Part shown: positions 54,922 through 64,000 of the stretch, in pieces
Layout of the letters: every line of letters starts with the position of its first letter
Position numbering within the stretch: position 1 is the stretch's first letter
Origin: Acephala macrosclerotiorum
Lineage: Eukaryota; Ascomycota; Leotiomycetes; Helotiales; Mollisiaceae
Assembly (NCBI GenBank): GCA_014904845.1
Contig: MU119214.1
Coordinates: forward strand, 124,001 to 188,000
Length of the DNA: 64,000 bases
Direction: 5' to 3'
Program-made: the position numbers and the translations under genes
Notes under the pieces: model-generated
Told to the model about the DNA's origin: nothing
Databases searched by the model: none
The model's input: the letters and a program-made list of their open reading frames with translations, nothing else

Positions 54922-57900
54922 ATGGGTTACGACGCGCTCCAACAGCATGATCACGACCATGATGCCGAGGGCGATGACTATGATTCGCCCTCGTCGGCCT
55001 CTCCCACTCCACAACAACACCAGCTCGCTTCTCTTGCTTTTACGCCACCGCTTTCAGCAAGCCTATTTTTGGACGATCCCAATACGAGCCATGAATATCC
55101 CCATACAAACGCCCTCGGCCTCAATTACTTGGTACAATCGATAGCATCGAGAAGCACGAGAACGACAGAAGCAAGCTATGATATGGTAGAGAGTGAGGAC
55201 TTTGCGGCTGATGCTAGAAGTTCTCCCGCTTTGTCAACGGAGAAACAGCCAAGAGCAAGTCGATCACCACGAAGCGAAAGTTCTGTGCAGCACATTCACA
55301 TTCCTCGAGCACGACGGTCAGCCACAGCCACAGCCTCTCAGCAATCAACAATCCTACCTCGGATTCCTTCCCAGCCCATTCTTCGAACAGCTTCAGGACG
55401 AAATCTCGCTCTGCGACATCCTACACCTGATCTCCAAGTCCTTCAGGGGGCATACACAGGAAACATACACAATCTCGAGAAGACCGCAGAACAATTGAGT
55501 ATGTCTGGTTCAATGGATGACGCCATTAGGGAACTTCACGAGGAGCAGAAGCGCTCAGACAGTCGCAGATCGTCTTTATTGTCATCGCAAGGCATGTCGG
55601 CCATTTCAAGACAAGTTTCAAACGCCTCGTCAATAGTGGAAGTGAACTCGGCAGCACGGTCAGGTGGCTTCTCGCCGGCCGGATTTATGATATCCCCCAA
55701 AGGTTCTTTCACCGCTGCAGCTGGTCGTGGACGTTCTGCTTCGAAAAGTTCGAGGTACGGGTCTCGTCCCGAACCTGAATTGGAAGGGAGGCCGCTCGAC
55801 TCATTTGTCAACATGCATTCGTTGCCGTCGATAACGCCAGGATCCCCGATTCTTTCAAGATCGATGTCGATAGCTGAACAAGACGAGAACTCTGCGACCA
55901 TGACGAAGCCAATTGCAGATTTACTCGCGAGTCCAGATATGAACGATACACCGAGAGTGGGTGATGAGATGGTGCCAAAGAGGAACGATGAGGAGGATCG
56001 GCCCACAACGTCAGCATCAGTTAACACCTTCGACCAAGCGCAGATGTTCGCAGATTTCGATGGCATACATTCAGGTCGAGGGCCTGAACTGCAGAGAAAC
56101 GATGCCGTAGATGCTGTGGATATGTCAAGGGAGATGGGCGATTCACCGAAGGCTGCCGAACACTCGAGAAGATCGTTAGGGGCTCGAATACTCTCGGATG
56201 GCAGACCACAATCGTATGCGGATCCTAGTACTGGTCAACAGATGGTGTATTATCCTGCCCCTGTACCTATGATGCTCAACTTGCCTCAAAAACTCTCAAA
56301 GGCTCCCTCGGCAATGGCGAGAAACAAGAGAAGATCTCAGGTCATGAGCAATATCCCTGCTGCTGCTCGGCAATCTGCCATTTGGCTCCCAGATGTGCTG
56401 GAGAATGAGGAAAATGGAGAATTGAGAGACGATGATGAGGCTCAACAACAGGAGTACATACCACAACACCAGAGGGCTAGTATGGGAGGACGACGACTTA
56501 CGCAAGATCTCTCACATATGCCTGCACATCTCCGAGCAAGCACTTTCTTCGATTTGCCAGCCGCGACACAAGTAGTAGAGCTGAAGGAACAATCTGCAGT
56601 TGCAACTTTGGATAGTATTCTCGACGCTTCTGCACATGCACCAGTTAGTGCTTTCACAGATCACGCATTTGCAGGTCATCTAGGAGCAGAAGTATATGGG
56701 AAGGAGAGGTCACATATTCGAAACAGCCGGAGCACATCCCAATTGCTCGCGCCTGAACACGAAAAGAAACGATCGAGCTCATTTAATCTTCTCTTGCGCG
56801 GAAGACGAGGAAGCAACAGTGATTTGTTAGATACGGACAAAAGAAGGACTACAATGTCCGGCGTTGTGGAGGCGACTGTCAGGTCACCAATTGAGGAAGA
56901 CGGGAACGAAAACAAATCGGACAATGAGGATGATTTTGCCGTGAAAGACATTGAGGATGATGAAGAATCGGACGAAGGCCAACGTGATGACGAAGTTTAT
57001 CATGGTCCTCCTACCACTCTTCTCGCAGAGCTTCAGCTACGAAAACAGCAGCAGAAAATACGAACGCAGCATATCACGAAGACATTCCCCACTGGTATAC
57101 ATTCTACACTCCTGGAAATGGATGCAGTTGCAGAAGTGCAGAAGAAGAGCAGGAAGAAGAAGAGGACCGTATTGGCATGGGAGGACCCTAATCAATTCGA
57201 TCAAGAGGAGGAGGCTGAAGACGACGAGGACGTACCTTTGGGCATGTTATACGCCAAGAAATCGGCACAACTCAGGGAAGCTAATCGACCTCTTGGTCTT
57301 ATGGAACGCCGCGATATGGAAGACAACGAGCCCCTGAGTCGCAGACGCGAGCGTTTGACTGGCCGTCCATCAATGCCTCGTGCTTCGACGATGATGAACC
57401 TCTCCGGACCTGTCCCAGACGAAGAGGAAGGTGAAACCCTCGCACAACGAGTTCGACGCCTGAAGGAAGCAGGAGGAACCGCAACAGGCCTCCCAACCGC
57501 TCGACCCGTCAGCGGAGACTTTACAACCGAGCTCATGTCCCAATTTGGCGGCGACCTCCTAGATCCCAAAGACAAAGGCAAAGGCAAAGAGACTTCCGTC
57601 TCCCCAGGACCAGAAGAAGAAGAAACCCTCGGCCAGCGCCGCAAACGCCTCCAAGCAGAACGAGAAGCCCGTGCAAAAGAAGTCGGAACCCAAGGTCCAC
57701 CAGGTGATTCTCCCCAACCACCAGCCCACAACATCAACAAACGACGCAGCATGGCCGATATCCTGCAAGCCCATCCATCAGCAGGCGCCGAACGCATAGT
57801 AAGCCACCAAAAGCCAGTCGGTGGCCTTCTCGGTCTCCATGAGAAGAAATCTTCCCAACGAGCTTCGACAATGATTGACTTCCCGCCAACGCCCGCGGCG

Positions 57901-58374
57901 GAATTCATTAAATCGCATCCTCCGAATCAGCAATCATCTGGTGGATTCAAAGCTGGACTGTATAATGATGGGAAAGGGGGTATTATCCCACCTCCTCAAT
58001 ACACTCAACAACAACAGCCACAATTTGCATTCCCGCAACCTAGTCTAGGAGCCTTTCATGGGTTCAATACGTTCCAGAATCCATACGCGAGTAATATGAA
58101 CCTAGCGGCTGCAGGACAGTCAGGTTATAATTTGAATGCTGGGTATGGGCAGCAGATGCCGGTGCAGATGCAGATGGGGTATATGCCGACGATGCCAACG
58201 ATGCAGGGGATTAGTGGGATGCAAGGTGGTGGGATGGCGGGAGGTATGGCCGGGATGGGGCAGATGAACATGATGCAGAATATGGGGATGTTGCACATGG
58301 GGCAGGGGGTGCAGCCGTTGAATCAGGGGCAGATTGATATGGTGGAGAGGTGGAGGCAGAGCGTGATGCAGTGA
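54922..58374 (+). CDS. Large disordered fungal protein of unknown function
   Basis: Single exon, 1,150 residues from ATG 54922; the frame is open further upstream but without an ATG. No catalytic domain recognised. The N-terminal half is Ser/Pro/Gln-rich with many phosphorylatable sites. Conserved-looking islands include G-L-N-Y-L-V-Q-S-I-A near residue 65, R-H-P-T-P-D-L-Q-V-L-Q-G-A-Y near 165, S-M-S-G-S-M-D-D-A-I-R-E-L near 195, and T-L-L-A-E-L-Q-L-R-K-Q-Q-Q-K-I-R-T with F-P-T-G-I-H-S-T-L-L-E-M-D-A-V-A near 760-790. Acidic runs alternate with repeated E-T-L-x-Q-R-x-x-R-L coiled-coil-like segments (about 895 and 955). The last 60 residues are Met/Gly/Gln-rich low complexity. A scaffold or regulatory role is possible but unproven. 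Confidence 0.85.
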   Translation: MGYDALQQHDHDHDAEGDDYDSPSSASPTPQQHQLASLAFTPPLSASLFLDDPNTSHEYPHTNALGLNYLVQSIASRSTRTTEASYDMVESEDFAADARSSPALSTEKQPRASRSPRSESSVQHIHIPRARRSATATASQQSTILPRIPSQPILRTASGRNLALRHPTPDLQVLQGAYTGNIHNLEKTAEQLSMSGSMDDAIRELHEEQKRSDSRRSSLLSSQGMSAISRQVSNASSIVEVNSAARSGGFSPAGFMISPKGSFTAAAGRGRSASKSSRYGSRPEPELEGRPLDSFVNMHSLPSITPGSPILSRSMSIAEQDENSATMTKPIADLLASPDMNDTPRVGDEMVPKRNDEEDRPTTSASVNTFDQAQMFADFDGIHSGRGPELQRNDAVDAVDMSREMGDSPKAAEHSRRSLGARILSDGRPQSYADPSTGQQMVYYPAPVPMMLNLPQKLSKAPSAMARNKRRSQVMSNIPAAARQSAIWLPDVLENEENGELRDDDEAQQQEYIPQHQRASMGGRRLTQDLSHMPAHLRASTFFDLPAATQVVELKEQSAVATLDSILDASAHAPVSAFTDHAFAGHLGAEVYGKERSHIRNSRSTSQLLAPEHEKKRSSSFNLLLRGRRGSNSDLLDTDKRRTTMSGVVEATVRSPIEEDGNENKSDNEDDFAVKDIEDDEESDEGQRDDEVYHGPPTTLLAELQLRKQQQKIRTQHITKTFPTGIHSTLLEMDAVAEVQKKSRKKKRTVLAWEDPNQFDQEEEAEDDEDVPLGMLYAKKSAQLREANRPLGLMERRDMEDNEPLSRRRERLTGRPSMPRASTMMNLSGPVPDEEEGETLAQRVRRLKEAGGTATGLPTARPVSGDFTTELMSQFGGDLLDPKDKGKGKETSVSPGPEEEETLGQRRKRLQAEREARAKEVGTQGPPGDSPQPPAHNINKRRSMADILQAHPSAGAERIVSHQKPVGGLLGLHEKKSSQRASTMIDFPPTPAAEFIKSHPPNQQSSGGFKAGLYNDGKGGIIPPPQYTQQQQPQFAFPQPSLGAFHGFNTFQNPYASNMNLAAAGQSGYNLNAGYGQQMPVQMQMGYMPTMPTMQGISGMQGGGMAGGMAGMGQMNMMQNMGMLHMGQGVQPLNQGQIDMVERWRQSVMQ

Positions 58375-59366
58375 GGTAGTGAGACGCTCGTTTCTCGCTG
58401 GCACACTCTGTCGCAACTCTTCGCCATGTCCATCGCCTGGGTTGACGGCCGGGTCTTTCCCTGACGAGATGCGCAAGTGGGGCAGCGCTCAACGCATTTC
58501 AGAGAAGGGGCTCGATAAGATGTCGAGACCGAGGAGGATCTAATGGATCAGAATATACATGCAAGGATTATATATACAACATCTTCTGGAGTTCGGCGGA
58601 TAATGCATCAAAGAGGAGTTTCTTTTGTTTTGTTTTGTATATATATCATTTACTTGCATGGCATAGCATTGCGCTGCATAGCATGCGAGGCACTTTCGGA
58701 CTCCTCAATGTATTAGTAGGGACTTGGCATTTAGATAGGATGAGAAGGACGACTAATGAATACACCAAGTTATTTTGCACATTTTTGAAGAGATGATCGC
58801 TACAATGAAGTTGGACATTAGAGGACTTGTAGGCGGTTGAGTAAGCGATTGGATACGCCAAGGGCGGAGCGGAGTGGAAAGGCGGGGAGGCTTGGAGCTT
58901 CTCAATGTCCCATTTTCAATCAGCTACCGAGGGTACTTCAGTGTTGCAAGATTCTGGAGTATTGTTATCATTGCCACCATCTCGAAATCGACATTCAAGT
59001 ATCAAGTAGCAAAGAGGCGATAGGTCATATCAGATAAAAGGGTTCGATTCTCAGCCACGCACAACGCAATATTCCATTGGTATCATATCCCATATCCCTC
59101 GTAAAGCCACGCTAGTATAGGCCCTCGCTCCCATTGCCATCCGTTCCAAGTCCCTATTCCGATTCCAGTCCCAGCCTGTACCGACCCGATCCAGCAAATA
59201 AATCACCTCTTGGTATCCCTCGCAAGTAAAATCTCGCTCCAGTTTCAGTCCAGCCCATCGCAAATCCCATAAGAAACAAATCAACCAGTAAGCCAGCTGA
59301 TGAACCCATCCATCAACCATTCGAAAAAGAGCAGAGAATCACAACCTTTTCATAACAATTAACCCC
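58375..59366. other. Intergenic between convergent genes
   Basis: 3' flanks of the large + strand gene and of the - strand permease. Short ORFs only; no tRNA despite a TTCGATTC motif at 59043. Confidence 0.5.
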
Positions 59367-61425
59367 TCAAACTTTCTCAACTATCTCCTCACTCATAACT
59401 CTCCTAACCCCCTCCTCATTCCCCTCACTCTCACCCTCAGACCAAGGACTAACATCTGTATTTGCAAACTTCCTCGCACCGATCCCCCTCTCAAAAAGAA
59501 CATCCATCTCACCATACGTTCGTCCTTTTGGTTCTGGAAGACGAAAATAAGTCCATAGGAAACAGAGGAAACACATGCCAGCCCAGAAGAAACCGGCTTT
59601 TCCTTTCCAGTTCCAGGCTGTGGGGTTTAGCATGTAGGGGACTATTACACCGTTGATTATACCCTTTGATGGAGTTAGCACCAAAAATTTTTTTTTTTTT
59701 TTTTTTTTTTTTTGCAAGCTCAGGAGGCGAAATTTGGGGGATTGAAGTGTTTTAAGGGAGAAATCTGACTGACCATGACGTTATAAACATTCCGGGCTAG
59801 GACTATAGATTTAGTCTTGAGTCGAGTGGACGGGATTTCGGCGACGAGAGAATAGCAGACGGGACCGACGGTGATGTCGTATGTAAAGGTGTAAATTAGG
59901 AGGAGGGTGCCGACTCCCCAGGCGGCGTTTTTGGAGTTGGAGATCGAGATGAGTCCGATTAGGAGAAGGAGGAGGGTTAGCATGGCGAGGCCGTGCACAT
60001 AGAGAGTTCGTCGGCCGGCGCGAGACATGAGAAACCAAGAGCCTACTGTTCCAATGAAACCGATTGCATACTTGCATCTCTATCAGCTGTGCTCTAGAAA
60101 GAAGGGAGAAAGGAAAGTACCTGAGCCATGGACATATCAAACGCATCAACAGTCGGCAAACCAGCCTGCTCATAGAAATATGTCGAGTATCCCATAAACG
60201 CACTCCCGCAAAGGTTCTGGATAGACCATGTGACGCAGACAATCTCTGTTCGTCGTAAATCAATGCCTTTGAAGCAGTCTAGATAGCCGACGCCGGATTC
60301 GAGGGATTTCTCGAGCTCGTTTGTTGTTACCATCATGGCAATCGTGTCGTCTACGTCGAAGGAGGAGTCTGCGTTTTTGGAAGAGGTTAGGCTTCGGAGA
60401 GCTTTCTTGGCGTCGTCGACTCGATTGCGACGGACCAGCCACCTGGTGATTGTTAGTGAGATGCTCTGTTGGTGGGTGGGACGGCTTACCAGGGAGATTC
60501 GGGGGCGAAGAGGACTCCAACGATGATTGGCACTGGCCACATCCACTGTCATGGTTTTTAGCCATCTTTCAATTCGTCTGATAACTTGATGGCGTTGGGA
60601 AGACGCGACGAATCATGCGGCCTAGAGTAATGGGAGAAAGTTCTGGATGAAGCCCACCTGAATAGCAAAAGGAATGCAGTAGCTCCACTGATCACTTCTC
60701 TGTACCAGAGATCGCAGCACACCAGAGCCAATCAATTGTCCCATCACCCAACATAAATTGACATAGGTAGTCAGGTAAGCTCGAAGCTGCGTAGGACAGA
60801 CCTCAGACGCGTAGGCAGTTGTCAAAGTCTGGAAAACTCCCCAGGGTATGCCGCAAAGGATCTCGCCGATTTGAAGGTCGACTAAGTTCTGCGCAAAGAA
60901 TGGGATGAAAATGAAGCCAATAACTGCGACTAGCGAGACCATCATGGTCTTTCGATATCCGTATCGTTCACTGACAATGCCATTGATGAAGAGTCCCAGG
61001 ATTTCGCCGACATTGGCACCCTACCTAATGTTAACTAGGCTGAGAGATATAGGAGAAGGACTTGCGTTGCTGAGACCGGCTTGCCACGGTGCAGGAATTT
61101 GGTATGGATTTGTAGGGTCGCCAGTAGGAGAACCGTATTTCTTATTGAAGGATGGAAAGGCGTAGAGGTTGGCAAGAAGCACAACATCATAACCCTCCAT
61201 GACAATGGCTGTAGAAAGGATGATGCTGAAGATGACAGCCTTGGGATAGGTCTTGAAAGCCTGCCAGATAGTCATTGACTTCTCAGCATTGGTTGCTTCT
61301 TTTGCTTCATTAAGAAGAGCAGGAATATCAGCGTTGACTTCCGACATTTTGCGGATGTGAGCCAGCGGTGTTTGGAGAGTATGGGATGTGCCAATGGCCT
61401 CATCAGCAGACGCGTTGGGCGCCAT
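59367..61425 (-). CDS. Alpha-glucoside (maltose-type) sugar:H+ permease
   Basis: MFS sugar-porter family, most like fungal general alpha-glucoside permeases (Mal11/Agt1 and MalP kind) that import maltose and related glucosides with protons across the plasma membrane. Six exons: 61425-61066, 61020-60658, 60545-60490, 60442-60121, 60070-59774 and 59663-59367; 564 residues, all joins in frame. Intron 1 starts GCAAGT, a GC-AG intron. Signatures: V-M-E-G-Y-D-V-V-L-L in helix 1, Q-A-G-L-S-N-G-A-N-V-G-E-I, S-E-R-Y-G-Y-R-K, G-I-P-W-G-V-F-Q-T-L-T-T-A-Y-A-S-E-V, P-E-S-P-W-W-L-V-R, S-T-R-L-K-T-K-S-I, and R-L-P-E-P-K-G-R-T-Y at the end of helix 12. Divergent from a Zn2Cys6 regulator with 1.4 kb between starts, suggesting a regulator/transporter pair. 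Exact sugar unknown. Confidence 0.9.
59688..59713. repeat. 26-nt T homopolymer (A tract in permease intron 5)
   Basis: A run of 26 T on the + strand lies inside intron 59664-59773 of the sugar permease, upstream of the branch-like GCTAAC site when read on the minus strand. Length may vary or be misread. Confidence 0.8.
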
Positions 61426-62838
61426 GATTGTGTATATTCGCCGTATCTGCGCAAAGAAGATAAAGTTGTGGAAGTATCGGAATTGTGTTTGGGATAAATT
61501 GAGGTCGAAGTTAGAAAGCAAGCTGTGCCGAAAAGAGATAGCTTGAAATGGGCTGCACCAAAACAGCATGCACATTTCCGCGTGGTCCTCGAGAGCAACA
61601 GTTACGAGAGAAGTGATAGTGATAGCTTTATCAGCGACCTCTTCACTCTCGGTGGCACCTGTGCAACGATGAGGTGGCAAGTTGCATATTTTCATCAAGT
61701 TTGGAAGAAATCATGTGTCCAAGCCAGATCATTCCCAGAAAATAGGACGCCTTTCACACCAAAAGTCGAGCTTCCCGTCTTTACCATTGCTTTTTATGCA
61801 TGGCTTTCTTCCCCACAGCTTCATCACGCCGCGGTCAACAAGAACTCCAAGCATTTCATCTTCGTTCTTGGCCATTCACATCTGGAAGATGGCAGCGAAA
61901 ACGGTACCGAATAAACAGGGATACGAAGATCTCATGCATACGTCACCTCCTTATATGGAAGGAACGAGCTCAGACCTGTTCATTCCCACGACGAGGCTGA
62001 ACGCCTTCGTCTCGGCCGTCGAAAAGACGTTGGGTCGCGAAAAGACTCGGTGGAGGACCCGCTACTGCTTTCATTGGAGAGAGGAAGCACACTTCCTTTC
62101 AAGAGCACGAGCTTTTCGCCGAGACGGAGACTCGTGATCGATACGTCGGCATAGAAAACGCCGTGTCGATCCGCACGATGAGGTTGCACAGAATTGTGCA
62201 TCCAAAACAATGCACCTAGGATGACGCTGTACGCCGGGGAAGGTTGGACAATATATCCTCAGTGACGCGGCCATAATCCTGCCGTCTGACTTTCACATGT
62301 GAGAGACGATGCCAAGTGGACGTCTCGTCCACATTCTGGTCGATAGACTTTCTTAGTTGAGACGTTCCTGCATTGAAGCTTTGGTCATAGAAATAGCGCC
62401 AAGACCGATATCTTTGCAGGCGATTGTAATTGATAACTTAGGCGCCGCTGACGGGGTGGCTGTAAACATACCTGACTTCAATACCGGGGAGCTCACCCTA
62501 GCTGTAGTTATGCCAGTTGGCAGGGTCTTCGATAGGCTTTGAGTTGGTGGTGGTGGTGCTTCGATGCAGAGGCTGAGGTCAGTTGATAGGACCCTAGTGG
62601 GCATAACGCCCCCTAAACCCAACGCTGCCTAGCCTGTAAAATCCCCGCCTTTTGGTGGCCCTTCACTTAACCTCGTCCCCCGCATTGGGAGCACAAACTT
62701 TAAGACCTGGTTAGCCCCCTCAGCTGCTGCCCTTTCTTGACTGTCGCCATATCTCTCGCTCAATCCTTCGCTCTGTACGACGGTCTAGTTTCACACTTTT
62801 CTATGATAATACGGTGACAACAGGTCTGTGGAGATGGG
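61426..62838. promoter_or_regulatory. Divergent promoter region between sugar permease and Zn2Cys6 regulator
   Basis: About 1.4 kb between divergent starts. ORFs inside it (61525-61914 +, 61682-62137 +, 62353-62622 -) are unrecognised. A short inverted repeat, GTGGAC-GTCTC-GTCCAC, lies near 62313-62330. I could not identify a definite CGG-type operator. Confidence 0.4.
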
Positions 62839-64000
62839 ATGTCTCCAGAACTAGGCAAACCAATAACAGGCCGCCGAACCGTCTGTGATCATTGCAGAAG
62901 ACGTCGTAAGTCGATTCTCGGCCCTAGGAGTGGTTCATGGCAGCATTATCGTCGCTTGAGGCACCCCCGGAAAGAGATCTTGACCGCTGACTAGCTAAAA
63001 GGTATTCGTTGTGACGGAGCATTCCCTTGCAATCAATGTAACAATGCTTCATTGACCTGCAAGAGGGAGCATGTGCCCAAGAGGAGAGGTCCCAAAAGAG
63101 GCAGTGGGAGAGTAATAAATGAGCTCCGGGCTCAGGAGGGCGATGGAGTTCAACCTAACTTGCCCAGGTCAAATGGCTCAGCTGCTACCAGTCAAAGTTC
63201 AGGGTCGCCGTCGTACGTTTCTTCTTCTTGCTGTTGTGTCTTTGCTACATGGAACATATCCTCTTCTTCACGCTCAACGTCCCAATTTGCGATGTTGAGA
63301 GAGAATGTGCCACAAGAAGGAAGAGATTTTGGTCATGTGTCAAGCACGTGCAGGATCAAGTAGCTCGTTCTTTTGTCTTGTTGTCATAATTTATTCTATA
63401 TATAATGCTCATACTATCCTGTAGCATCGACCAATGGATCTCCGACAGCGCGGCGGCCTCGACATCCCCGACGACGGGTCAGGCAAGATGGCATCCGATC
63501 ATGAGCGATGTATCACACCTCTCTGAAGAGCCCAACGGCATCTTTACAACCGACCAGTTCAGACCAACGAGTCCGTCGTACTTTCATCTAATTCCAACAT
63601 GTCTCGACCTCTTCATGGAACATATATACCCAATCATGCCACTTGTTCATATGCCTACTCTTCGAGCCTCAATCAATCGCCCCCTCGAGATGTCCGAGAA
63701 GAACCTCCTTTACTCGCTGTGTGCTCTCACATCAACACACATGTCCGGAAAAAGTATCTTAGCTCCAGGGCCTCCATCTTGGGAAGCAGCTGGCCGTTTC
63801 TTCCTCGACGAATGCATTTCGGTCCGCCAGCATTACGATTTTGTTGAGGACAAATCTTTATCTGCAGTTATTTCTTCATACTTTGTATCAACAGCTTTTT
63901 TCGAACTTAATCAAAACCGCAAATCTTGGTATTATTTACGAGAAGCCTTGACGATGGGTCAGGATCTCGGGTTTCACGATGAGAAGAGCTATGTTGGGCT
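62839..64000 (+). CDS. Zn2Cys6 transcription factor (partial, runs off the window)
   Basis: Nuclear DNA-binding regulator. Exons 62839-62905, 63002-63212 and 63425-64000 onward, in frame; 284 codons visible. The binuclear zinc cluster occupies residues 16-42 with C-X2-C-X6-C-X5-C-X2-C-X6-C spacing, split by intron 1 inside Arg23. The basic linker K-R-R-G-P-K-R-G-S-G-R-V-I-N-E-L follows, typical of maltose/sucrose-type regulators (Mal-activator, Candida Suc1 kind). After a Ser-rich link the middle-homology region starts: Y-F-H-L-I-P-T-C-L-D-L-F-M-E-H-I-Y-P-I-M-P and A-L-T-M-G-Q-D-L-G-F-H. Intron 2 (212 nt) is long but joins exactly in phase. The neighbouring divergent alpha-glucoside permease is a likely target. 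The C-terminus lies beyond the window. Confidence 0.88.

Noticed and set aside
57201..57908. 235-codon minus-strand ORF
   Set aside because: Antisense shadow of the large + strand protein; Arg/Ser/Gly-rich as expected from the reverse of Glu/Ala/Pro codons.
59039..59056. Possible tRNA box B (GGTTCGATTC)
   Set aside because: No box A or cloverleaf stems in the preceding 80 nt.

Overview
The window reads as nuclear DNA of a filamentous ascomycete fungus. Genes carry short introns (about 40-110 nt, mostly GTRNGT...CTRAC...AG). The recognisable families are fungal: a Dlt1-type membrane protein, a Zn2Cys6 regulator, a LaeA-like methyltransferase, several MFS permeases, an Mtr-type amino-acid permease and a tyrosinase. 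A leotiomycete is plausible, but the sequence alone does not prove it.

The window has two compartments. Positions 1 to about 29,000 are gene-poor, and almost every long ORF there looks spurious. Set into this stretch, all on the + strand and spaced 2-5 kb apart, are eight copies of one small two-exon gene family (2.2, 7.4, 9.8, 11.9, 14.9, 17.5, 21.3 and 24.4 kb). I do not recognise the family. In six copies exon 1 is exactly 50 nt and ends in phase 2. Seven copies have a TATAAG/TATAAA box 120-172 nt before the ATG. All eight share a C-terminal module of about 50 residues centred on R-I-x-x-Y-L-x-N-P, P-x-Y-x-H and K-D-M-K-x-x-L-x-x-F-D. Two copies (17.5 and 24.4 kb) sit in a duplicated segment of about 1 kb, and the 24.4 kb copy is broken by one CAA-to-TAA change. 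This cluster is the most novel thing in the window.

Positions 29,000 to 64,000 are gene-rich. The order is: a tyrosinase pseudogene with five in-frame stops, each explained by one C-to-T or G-to-A change (RIP-like); a Dlt1 homologue (-); a six-exon MFS/SVOP-like transporter (+); a 1,109-residue disordered protein (+); a small cysteine-containing protein (+); a LaeA-like SAM methyltransferase with a 19-nt micro-exon (-); a DHA1-type MFS transporter (-); a secreted Ser/Thr/Ala-rich surface protein (-); an amino-acid permease (-); an 1,150-residue disordered protein (+); and an alpha-glucoside-type permease (-) divergent from a Zn2Cys6 regulator (+) that runs off the right edge.

Two MITE-like elements with terminal inverted repeats and TA duplications flank the DHA1-type transporter gene (42.8-43.3 and 46.1-46.4 kb). 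The permease/regulator pair at the right end looks like a small sugar-utilisation module. The other genes show no obvious shared pathway. No tRNA, rRNA or CRISPR was found.
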